A DNA stretch of 64,000 nucleotides from Flectonema sp. DT1601. Lineage: Eukaryota > Euglenozoa > Diplonemea > Diplonemida > Diplonemidae. Shown here one piece after another: positions 56,440 to 64,000 of this stretch. The translations under genes and the position numbers were made by a program. The notes under the pieces were generated by a model. That model was not told the DNA's origin, searched no databases, and worked only from the letters and a program-made list of their open reading frames with translations. The stretch spans positions 186,001 through 250,000 of the forward strand of contig OZ025796.1 in assembly GCA_964019425.1 (NCBI GenBank), written 5' to 3'. The first letter of the stretch is position 1; each line of letters begins with the position of its first letter.

Positions 56440-56630
56440 GCTGTATGTTCGATTTTGTAAAAATTACAACTGTGTTGTATCATAAAAACATAAAGATAAT
56501 TTAACATTAGTTTTAAATACAGTGACTATGGGTGATGCGCAACTTAGCATATTAAAGTAACTATAGGTTTCGAGAGTTATCCATATACCTCTTACCTCTA
56601 TTCTCTCTCATCAGTTATGGTGTAGAAGTA
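56440..56630 (+). repeat. Dispersed repeat R1, long copy
   Basis: It is nearly the same as 38248-38425 over about 190 bp, preceded by a G-rich tract 'gggaggggggctg'. It follows an R2 copy by about 100 bp, so both repeat types can sit together. Confidence 0.8.
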
Positions 56631-56794
56631 AGTCAGTCAAATGTTGAGACTGAGTCATTCCAGTTTGCAGGACTGGAATGTAGTTACTTTGAGTTTCATG
56701 TTCATAAATAAAAAAAAAACATATTTTTTGCTGTTACTAGTTCGTAGCTCACTACTAGTGGAGCACTTTTCTACAATAAATGTAGAAAGTGTTT

Positions 56795-57523
56795 TTAATT
56801 ATCAAAGTCTGATAATTGTTCCTTAGCATCAGGGATATCTGGAGCTGAAGATCTCTGTGAAATGCTCATATCATCTGAAGAATCATGTTCATCTTGTTTG
56901 CTTCTTTTCTTTCGAGTATTTCTTCTGAGCATCGGTCTCATTGGACTCTGCGAGTTGAGTCTTTTCACCAATTTCAGTTTCTTCTTTTCCTTTCCCTTTG
57001 CTAATTTATGTTTTTGTACTTCTTTAAGTTTCATTTTCTGTGCCAACTTATGTTCAGTACACTCATTTTTAAGCCTTTTCCGGTTGCTCAGGTATTTTTT
57101 GATTCTTACAATTCGCATTGGACTCTGTGAGTTCAGTCTCTTGTTACTGCTTCTCTCTGGTTCATCAGCGACCGTTTGTGTTGCCAACTTGCCATTATTT
57201 TTGATAGATAACATATGAGTTTCTGTCTCATCTTTTGTAACAGTTACAATACTATTTCGAGGATCCGTTTTGTATTCAGTGACCGTAAATGAAGTGTTAT
57301 CATCTTCATCAACATATGTTGGATATTCTTTTGATGCTCTGAATATTCCACATTTATTGATATGGTCAATAAATGACTTCCAGGATTTATTGCAATATTT
57401 GCAAGTTTTACCGATATTCTCTGTATCTGTGTATGTTAGTACTCTTGATACCTTTTGTGGTGTAATCGGTATTGTTGTTCCGGAATTCGTGGCTTTACTG
57501 CTTACAGTAGGTGGTGTTTCCAT
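56795..57523 (-). CDS. Putative C2HC zinc-finger protein with basic repeats
   Basis: This is a 242-residue frame from the first ATG (57523); the frame stays open for 87 codons upstream without an ATG. 'CKYCNKSWKSFIDHINKC' has the C-x2-C-x9-H-x3-C spacing of a single C2HC finger. The C-terminal half is very basic and contains 'RLNSQSPMR' twice. Similar lone fingers occur in nucleic-acid-binding proteins and in some mobile-element first ORFs. It sits between dispersed repeats (56440-56630) and a palindromic AT-rich segment (57720-57900), so it may belong to a mobile element. I do not recognise the family. Confidence 0.45.
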   Translation of the reverse strand: METPPTVSSKATNSGTTIPITPQKVSRVLTYTDTENIGKTCKYCNKSWKSFIDHINKCGIFRASKEYPTYVDEDDNTSFTVTEYKTDPRNSIVTVTKDETETHMLSIKNNGKLATQTVADEPERSSNKRLNSQSPMRIVRIKKYLSNRKRLKNECTEHKLAQKMKLKEVQKHKLAKGKEKKKLKLVKRLNSQSPMRPMLRRNTRKKRSKQDEHDSSDDMSISQRSSAPDIPDAKEQLSDFDN

Positions 57524-57719
57524 CTTCCTGGCTACTGTTTGTAGTGTAGTTGATCTTAGTCTGTATGTGGTGACTATTTTCTCCGACTGTCTTTCTTTTG
57601 ACAAACTTCGAAAAACAGGGGAGGGGGGCGTTTGGGTTGATTCACGGCAGTCCTCTAACGGACTAATCACATATTCGAAAAAAATAGCGAAGGTCGAGCA
57701 ACTTAATACTTGGTATCCA

Positions 57720-57900
57720 AATTCTTGTGAGGAACTATTCTCAAGAATTCTTACTGAAAAATATTTCCAAAAAAAATTCCTCACAATAAGAATTCCTTAC
57801 CAGATCTCCAAGGAAACCCCCAGTAAAAAATTTTCCTTGATCAGGAATTATTTTTGTGGGAGAAAAATCTTGTGAAATAACGCTTTTTGAAATTGTTTGG
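57720..57900. repeat. AT-rich segment with imperfect inverted repeats
   Basis: 'attcttgtgaggaa' (about 57720) and 'ttcctcacaataagaat' (about 57777) are inverted complements apart from a three-base insertion. Further 'ggaaattttccttg'-like pieces follow. It lies between the zinc-finger ORF and the SEY1 copy, at what may be a rearrangement junction. Confidence 0.4.
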
Positions 57901-57979
57901 AGAAATTCCCCGCAAGGATAATTTCTGCAAGAAAAAGATGAGAAAAAAAAGAAAAAAAAACTTTTATAAGTGACGCTGG

Positions 57980-58980
57980 TAGTTCTACCCCATCAGCGTT
58001 GTGTAGAAGACAGAATAGGAATCGTTGTGACATTAGTTCTCTGATGCAGGCAGTTTTTGAAAGCTGTGGGTTTTGTTTTTGTTTTTGTTTCCATTTAGTA
58101 GTTAAAACACGAGTTTATCATAAAAAAGTAGTTAACCAGTATCTACACAATCAGAATACATACAACTGCATCTTGAAGGGTTACGTCAATCATCTTACTC
58201 ATACGAGATGCGCAGACTCCCATTCCTTCGTCATCGAGCTTACCTTCGTCTTTGAATTTCTTTAGCTCTTCAACCACGACGGTGGCGAATAACTTATCCC
58301 TCTGTTGGGTGGTGTTTTTTTGTTTTTCTTCCAGAAATACCGTAAAAGGTAATGTAATGACATACCTGCTGTCTAAGTCTGTCCCATAAATTTGAAAAGT
58401 CTTGAGAATCACGAAGTAGATTGTTAATAACTTCAGACAGGTGACTTTTAGCACTGCGTTCGATCTTCTTACAGAGAGCGTCGTAGACGGTTTGCATTAT
58501 GTCAGATATTACCTTCTTAATGTCTTGTCTAGCATTCATCAGTTGAACTTCCATGATAACATCTTCTTCGATTCCCTTGAGGGTTGAGCCGGATGAGTTG
58601 GAGAATACGAATTCCTCTTCTTCACGATCTAAGAATTTCTTACTTAAAACAACCGCATCGTCTTCAAAGGATGGACTAGCTGGATGAGGAAGGCTGCTAA
58701 CACCAAAATCAAACCATTTTTGGAATTCATCATCAGCATGGTCAGCTGGTTTTGTTATTTTTTTCCAAACATCTTCCATCGTCGTCAACAATTGTTGTGA
58801 AAGGATCGGTACTGGAGTATTACCATCGTAGTCTCTTACCACGAACATTAACATCTTTTTGGTTAGTTAATAGTAAATAGTTGTACTCTAGTCCCTTCAT
58901 TTCTCTGGTCTCTAAGAAATCACCAAATCCTTTGTAGTTCAATTCCCCGTCAACCAAATGGGATAGGCATCCCCATTTTG
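57980..58980 (-). pseudogene. Partial, internally deleted copy of SEY1
   Basis: The segment repeats SEY1 almost base for base but lacks three parts: most of the GTPase domain between the initial 'MGMPIHHLVDG' region and 'MLMFVVRDYDG', including the P-loop; about 90 residues of the middle domain after 'FSNSSG'; and all of the C-terminus after 'FCLLHNADGVEL', including both membrane helices. Intron 1 and intron 2 are still present, so the copy arose from DNA and not from mRNA. Few substitutions separate it from SEY1, so the event is recent. The remaining open frames cannot encode a working GTPase. Confidence 0.88.
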
Positions 58981-59099
58981 TTGTTTTTTTTTTTTTGCAT
59001 CCGCAAATCTATTGTTCGGTAGAAAAAGAACTGTGGCAGCGTAACTAACCTATTCCTTTATTAGGAATTTGTACTGGTTGCGCACAAACAAAATAACTG

Positions 59100-59700
59100 C
59101 TAAGAGATCATTGTGAACCTTCCACTGTTAAGGAACTCAACACACGAGGCTCGTGTATTGAATGAAGCGATTCATGCGCTGTTGCCTGTTGCGTACCGCA
59201 GCGGCAACGTAAGAGATTCGTTGCCTCTGATGGTAACGAGGCTGGCGTTAAGGCTGGGTCGGCATGGGCGACTGCGTCGGTTACTTATTCAAGTACATAA
59301 CAAAAGCAGAGCCTAGACTGAGCTTTGCTTTGAAGCAGGAAGGTGCGAGGGAAGTCCGAGACGAAGCGACCCAGTACCAGAATGCAAGGATCATGGGTTC
59401 GTGCGAGGCTGCGGGCCGCCTTCTGAGCATGCCTCACCACTCCAAAGGTTTCCCTCTGGATGCCGTTATTTCATTTCAGGAAACGTTGAACGCGCGGTTG
59501 GGCACGCTGAGATTCGGAAACGCTCTGCTAGAAGCACACGTTGCTGATCATCAGTGAAGGCTGAAGCTTTCCGATCGCCCAAGGGAAATCCCGACATTCG
59601 CAGTGAATGTCAATGGCTACACGGTGGGGAAGGTTCTGGGTGGAGTTCCAAAAACCAAAAAAGGGTAGACTAGACCTTTAAAGGGTCCTCCTTCCGCACC
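59100..59700 (+). mobile_element. Helitron-like replication-protein fragment
   Basis: On the plus strand, 59264-59557 encodes 97 residues with 'YLFKYITKAEP', then 'DEATQYQNARIMGSCEAAGR' and 'LLSMPHHSKGFPLDAV'. This matches the segment between the Rep and helicase domains of Helitron proteins (Y-x-x-K-Y-x-x-K ... D-E-x-x-x-Y-x-x-A-R-x-x-x-x-x-E-A). Neither a Rep HUH motif nor a helicase is present and no Helitron ends were found, so it is a remnant. It is richer in GC than its surroundings and is the only coding-type sequence on the plus strand. Confidence 0.6.
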
Positions 59701-60147
59701 GCGACGCTACCTTACACATGCATATAGTAGACACAGGCATGGACTATTTTATAAGGGTCCGGTTGCGCACAAATAAACAAAAGTGTGAGTAAAAAAGTAA
59801 AAAGTGAAGTTTGCCGATTCTTTTTAACCATTCAGATTAGGCTTATATTTCGTTGAACGCAGATAAAATCCTGTCGCACGGGGAAAATAAACCATGACCA
59901 TAAGAAATATCGGCTTTCAATCTGAAAAGTTTCTTCTCCGACAACGTCGGTACAAAAAAAGAAATCATCATTCGGGCTGCCTCTCTTCAATCATATTAAT
60001 TATTTCCTATAAAAAGTAATAGTGTAATGTAATCAGTGACATTTTTTATTTTATTTTTATTTTTTTCGCGGGGCTGAAACACCCCTTTGATACGTAATAA
60101 TAACCAAACTAACTATGTCGGCAAGATCCTTTCTAACGATCTTTGAT
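59701..60147. mobile_element. Intergenic stretch with MITE-like copy 5
   Basis: The element at 59827-59930 runs from 'accattcagatt' to 'aatctgaaaagt' and shares 'tcctgtcgcacgggga' with copy 1 (8012). The adjoining 59941-60050 matches 53640-53760. No gene is seen. Confidence 0.65.
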
Positions 60148-61851
60148 CTACTTTGATGCGGATGCTAGTCGAAGCTCATCAATCTGTTTCTGCTGTGCGG
60201 CCATTACAGTGTATAATCGAGTTATCACATTTAAAGCTGTTTTGGGATCAGCAACCAAGTCAGTGACAGATTCGTTTGTAGTTGGAAGTGTTGCTGTTGA
60301 CTGTGCTGCTTGCTTTGATCGAAATGCTTCCTTGTCCAATTCAGACTGTGTTGGTAGTGTGATGATATCGCTATTCGTTGTTTCCTGTTGCTGTTGCTGT
60401 TGCTGTTGTTGCTGTTGCTGCTGTTGTTGTCCACCCTTTCTTCGTTTCCGAGTGTGTGTTGTATTTTGTAATGAATTACTAGTCTTGTGCTGCTCCGATC
60501 CGTGAAACGTCATAATTACAAAATCATCAGCAGCCTCACCAGTGACTGCCGTCCTTTTCAATGCAGCAAACGGTTCGCACAACTGTGATTCCCTGTTTTT
60601 TTTTTTTTTTTTTGGATTAAGAAATCAACATACACAAACTTATAGCAACTAACATACTTTTCACTAGGCATTTTAACCGGTACCATCACCATTGTGAGTG
60701 AAGTAATCGGAGATTTGTGAGCGCTGAAGCAACGAAGAAGTTGGCGAGATGCCACCTGCCAAATATTAATATTTCCGTCAGCACCACCTGACAATAACGT
60801 CATTGAATCGGTTGTTAGACCTAAGGCTGTGACACCTCCACTGTGTTTTATTTTTATGTAGCAAACCAGATTCTTAACTAATAACTGACGAAGAACAAAC
60901 AGAAAAAAGAAACATACGTGTGTCCTTCAAAAGTTGCTGAGTGGTATTGACCAAGAGACTTGGAAATATCGATTTCATCTGTTTTTTTTAATTGTTTTTT
61001 TGACCTCACAACTAAACCACAAAATTGACTAATAAAGAAAACAATCACAAACCAGTTCCCATAAGAGCATTCAACAATTTGTTTTGAGGAACAACAAAAT
61101 CCGCAGACGCAGACCTTTCTGGATAAATATTTGAAAGGTATATTTTACCATCCTGACATCCAGAAAACAGTGACATCGCATGCGAACTAACAGCGAGACA
61201 CTTCGGAAGTGCAGGTAGAATACAACAATAAACATCTTGTCCGGTTATGAAATCATGTATGCGAACTGTTCTGTCTTTCGATGAGGTAACAACCCAACCA
61301 TCAGTTTGGGCACACTTTACATCAGTAACACCCAGAGTATGTCCTAAATAAGTGTTGTGTGGTCTTGATTCAGCGTGAGTTGGTAGCATCACGTCTAACA
61401 CAGTTGCTAAGTTCCAGGCTTTTACAGATGCGTCTTCTGATCCTGTGCATAGGAAAGATCCGTCTGTTGTAAAGTCAAGAGATGTGATGCTCTTGTAGTG
61501 ACCTTCCCAAATCCTAAGTAACTGCCCTGATGATAAAAACCAAAAATACAATTTACCACTTTGACTTCCAGCAACCAAATGAGTTCCTTCAACATTTATC
61601 GTAGCGCTACTCATCTTTTCTGGAAGAGTACATCTGTAGCGAGGTTGTGGTCTCGTCGCATAATGGATAGTTGATATAGCCTTATCCTTTTGAACTGATA
61701 TTACTGTTCTTTTGGCTTTGCTGTAGCAAAGTGTTTTCCCATCACATTTAATTTGATTAAATGTATGCAGCGGTAAACAATTGTCAACGTCCCAAACATA
61801 CGCTGTTTCATTCTGAGTGCTGCAGCTGAGGCAGGCTTCGATTATCGTCAT
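60148..61851 (-). CDS. WDR18: WDR18/Ipi3 WD40 protein of the Rix1 complex
   Basis: Four exons (61851-61053, 60978-60918, 60840-60658 and 60592-60148) give 495 residues. Introns (74, 77 and 65 bp) start GTTTGT, GTATGT and GTATGT and all end in an A-rich tract plus ACAG or CACAG. Exon joins give 'MGTDEIDISKSL', 'FEGHTGGVTALGL' and 'PSEKESQLCEP'. WD40 blades are visible as 'AYVWDVDN', 'KLYFWFLSSGQLL', 'GHYKSITSLDF...CTGSEDASVKAWNL', 'GHTLGVTDV...SSKDRTVRIHD', 'GCQDGKIYL' and 'SGGADGNINIWQV'. The 'RIWEGHYKSITSL' blade and C-terminal coiled coil fit Ipi3/WDR18, which acts in late 60S ribosome assembly and replication licensing. A run of 15 Gln lies in the last exon. Confidence 0.85.
60376..60430 (-). 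repeat. CAA/CAG poly-glutamine tract in WDR18
   Basis: About 15 Gln codons mix CAA and CAG, following 'RKRRKGG'. The codon mixing argues against very recent slippage of a single triplet. Confidence 0.85.
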
Positions 61852-61926
61852 TTTATTGTTATTTTTTTTTCCCCCTTTTTTTTTTAAAAAAAAATTTAAC
61901 ACACGTCGTTCCAACAACTCAAAAGC

Positions 61927-62955
61927 CTACATAGGTAGCGTTAAAATATTTTTGTCAACTGCTTGCTTTGCATACCATCTGGCTTTGACATTATCACCAT
62001 GAGTACTACAACATCGTATGATTGCCTTCCACAAAACAGGATTACGCTTTCCTTCTATTAACTGACAGGCAGCATTGAATGTGTGAACGGCTATATTAAC
62101 AGCCTCTCGAGAGTTGTCGTTGTTGGAAGCAGATAGTAGAATAATATAACAATTAAAAGGTATTTTACCAAGTGGGAATAAGTTCCAAATACTGCGAAGG
62201 ACTGAAAGGCTATTTAATGATCGCAACAATGAAAAAATTATGAAAAGCTCTTTTGAATTAAAATTTTGAAAAACTTTTTGATGAGACTGCGTAATTGCAG
62301 AAAAAACATCGAAGCAGTTACTTGACAAGCTTCCCTTAATCACAGACTCAAATAAATCAAAGGTAACAGCAAACCCTTGTGATTCGAATTGCCTGTAGAC
62401 TTCCTTCAGTTCCAACGAAGTTTCACAAATTTCCATTCTTACAAAGAAATCCCTCGCACAGAGGTTTCCAAGGCATCTTAAGATAAATTCATCCCATATC
62501 ATTTTTCTGTATTTTATGTCATCTTTTACCGTCTTAGTATGTAATAACGATTGGCATAAATCGCTCACGCTTATCGTATATCCCGTTGATAAGGAATGGC
62601 TCGCTAAATCAATTACCGTCGATGCGGAAGTTGGTATTTTTAGAAGCATTGCGATGCCTCTGCTGTCGAGTTGGATGCCGTTAGAGAGAATGAACTGCAA
62701 TAATTGTTTTTGAGATTTAACATCGTTGTGTTCGATGCTTTTTTGCAATGCCCACGTGACAGTTACTTTTCCAACGTTCCATCCATTTTTGTGTGCAACA
62801 ATAACGTCGTTGGCGATGTTATTGGAGCCATTGAGTAGCCAACTCTTTTTCAACTCATCGGTACATAGTCCGTCTGTGGGATACCAAAAACGACTTCTTT
62901 TTACTGGTGAGCTCCAGGCAGCACGTCTACCTGCCACAATGAATCGTTTTCCTTT
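61927..62955 (-). CDS. PPR-like helical-repeat protein, 5' exon missing
   Basis: The frame encodes about 340 residues. It has no ATG near its start; an 'aaaacaag' acceptor-like signal lies at about 62956, so the first exon is probably upstream and unresolved. The product is helical throughout. 'LWKAIIRCCSTHGDNVKARWYAKQ' near the C-terminus and 'LFESVIKGSLSSNCFDVFSAI' have the helix-turn-helix spacing of pentatricopeptide or TPR-like repeats. PPR proteins bind organellar RNA; no targeting peptide can be judged without the first exon. The stop codon lies only 75 bp upstream of the WDR18 start. Confidence 0.6.
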   Translation of the reverse strand, partial: KGKRFIVAGRRAAWSSPVKRSRFWYPTDGLCTDELKKSWLLNGSNNIANDVIVAHKNGWNVGKVTVTWALQKSIEHNDVKSQKQLLQFILSNGIQLDSRGIAMLLKIPTSASTVIDLASHSLSTGYTISVSDLCQSLLHTKTVKDDIKYRKMIWDEFILRCLGNLCARDFFVRMEICETSLELKEVYRQFESQGFAVTFDLFESVIKGSLSSNCFDVFSAITQSHQKVFQNFNSKELFIIFSLLRSLNSLSVLRSIWNLFPLGKIPFNCYIILLSASNNDNSREAVNIAVHTFNAACQLIEGKRNPVLWKAIIRCCSTHGDNVKARWYAKQAVDKNILTLPM

Positions 62956-63233
62956 CTTGTTTTTTTTTTTTTTTTTTTTTTCTGGAAAAAAAAAAGAGGG
63001 GGGAAAAAATGTTAGATGCTTACTTTAGTGATGCCGCCGATGTACTTTTTGTCACTACCCCATCAACAGAGGGGTTTCATGTACAAGTGAACTACTGCTT
63101 TGGGTTAGCTGGTTGTTCAACAAGGTTTGCTTTTTTTTTTTTTTTTTTTTTTTTTTTTGTCTTCCCTCGTCGTCGTTTTTTTTCTCCTCGCCTTGTTTTC
63201 TAAATTTTCTTGCTTTCGCTAATTTGTTTCTTC

Positions 63234-63264
<31 letters not shown>

Positions 63265-63883
63265 CAAAATTCTTTCTGTTACGGAAATACACGGTACAAA
63301 TCTCATTTGAAAAACACTCGGGACAGCATGGATAACATCCATCCTTCTTCGTCTTTTTTTTTTTTTTTTTTTCTCAGGATTCAGATGCTGATGTCGGAAT
63401 TGCGCTGCTTGCAAACACACGACTATTTCGTTTTAATTTTTTTAACTTTTTTTTTTTTTTTTTTTTAAAACAAGCAACCCTATCTTCTTACCGAAAGAAA
63501 AATAACGGTAAATTTTCAGCAGTCTGGAACAATATACAAATTTACTTTTTTTTTTTTTTTTCACTTTTTTTTTCTTTTTTCGTTTTTTTTTTTTTCATTC
63601 TCATTGACACCCACTACTAACAGAGCGAAGACTTCTTGAGCGAAGCAGAATGAATACAAATCGCTGATCGGTACAGCTTGTTGGTCTCTCTCAGTGTTTG
63701 ATCATTAGTTTCATAATATAGTATAGCGTGACAAGACGCAAACAGGTTTTGCTGACTGTTTTAATCGCTTGAGGGAAACGTAACAACATAAAAGCAAACC
63801 GTTGTTGCTTATTGGGGGTCATGTATTTCGAATCACCGAAAGAAAAAAAAAAAGGGGAAAAAAAGAAACAGAAGTTGACTTTT
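62956..63883. other. Low-complexity stretch between the last two genes
   Basis: T runs at 62962-62981, 63129-63158, 63234-63255, 63354-63372, 63448-63466 and 63547-63562 dominate. It must hold the missing 5' exon of the PPR-like gene; a GTAAGC donor-like site is at about 63027 on the minus strand. Confidence 0.45.
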
Positions 63884-64000
63884 TTATTCGAAAATGTTCG
63901 CCACTGTTTCCCAAGAATTGTATGACTTTTTAGCAAAGTTTTTACTCAGGTCAACAGTAGTGTTAAGAATCGATTTGAAATCGTATGATTTTTCATTGTG
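63884..64000 (-). CDS. Partial 3' end of a further gene, cut by the window edge
   Basis: From the edge an open frame reads 'YDFKSILNTTVDLSKNFAKK' and then 'SYNSWETVANIFE' before a TAA at 63884-63886. The composition is normal protein, not homopolymer, and the strand matches all other genes. Only about 38 residues are visible and no family can be named. Confidence 0.4.
   Translation of the reverse strand, partial: HNEKSYDFKSILNTTVDLSKNFAKKSYNSWETVANIFE

Noticed and set aside
58143-58854. Minus-strand frames in the SEY1 copy as working genes
   Set aside because: They lack the P-loop region, part of the middle domain and the membrane anchor, and keep introns in the same places as SEY1.
1-64000. 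tRNA genes
   Set aside because: I looked for T-loop and D-loop box patterns on both strands and found none with a matching acceptor stem; a covariance-model scan would be decisive.
1-64000. Giant-virus or bacterial origin of the window
   Set aside because: Spliceosomal introns and a full set of eukaryotic housekeeping genes rule it out; the A tracts before start codons recall poxvirus leaders but are encoded in DNA and also precede splice acceptors.

Overview
The window is nuclear DNA of an AT-rich eukaryotic microbe. Spliceosomal introns, Sec61 alpha, the U5 snRNP GTPase Snu114, ERH, a Sey1/RHD3-type ER-shaping GTPase, a Rab, a MAP kinase kinase and WDR18/Ipi3 all argue against a prokaryote or virus. 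The genetic code is standard. I cannot name the lineage. Intergenic DNA is crowded with A and T homopolymer runs of 10 to 25 bases.

Layout. Every host gene I can support lies on the minus strand, so transcription runs from 64000 towards 1. In that order: a partial 3' exon at the right edge; a PPR-like helical protein (61.9-63.0 kb); WDR18/Ipi3 (60.1-61.9 kb); an accessory patch at 53.5-60.1 kb with a Helitron scrap on the plus strand, a shortened copy of SEY1, a C2HC zinc-finger ORF, a retroelement remnant and dispersed repeats; SEY1 (51.2-53.4 kb); SNU114 (46.4-50.0 kb); a four-exon ERH gene (45.4-45.9 kb); a 1,822-residue Na+/H+ exchanger with two NADAR domains (39.1-44.8 kb); SEC61A; an N-myristoylated KY/transglutaminase-like protein; an unknown disordered protein; a Gpt2/Sct1-like acyltransferase; a Rab; a sphingosine-kinase-like lipid kinase; a possible XMAP215/CKAP5 C-terminal protein; a macro-domain protein; a MAP kinase kinase; a GC-rich unrecognised ORF; a SUKH (SMI1/KNR4) protein; and a second retroelement ORF with a Josephin-like peptidase region.

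Introns. Eight genes gave testable introns, nearly all 65-90 bp. They start GTATGT or GTTTGT (rarely GTAAGT or GTGTGT) and end in an A-rich or A/C-rich stretch directly before ACAG or CCAG, not in a pyrimidine tract. Exon joins made by this rule restore family alignments in ERH, SNU114, WDR18, SEY1 and the NADAR domain. Many start codons also sit just behind an A tract.

Function. The genes are mostly housekeeping: ER translocation and shaping, splicing, ribosome biogenesis, phospholipid and sphingolipid metabolism, and signalling. The standout is the exchanger-NADAR fusion, in a window that also holds a macro-domain protein, so two ADP-ribose-related families occur here. Other unusual signals are an rRNA-gene fragment with paired compensatory changes, a small inverted-repeat element family, a triplicated 70-bp repeat in the one large SNU114 intron, and several strong hairpins in gene-free DNA.
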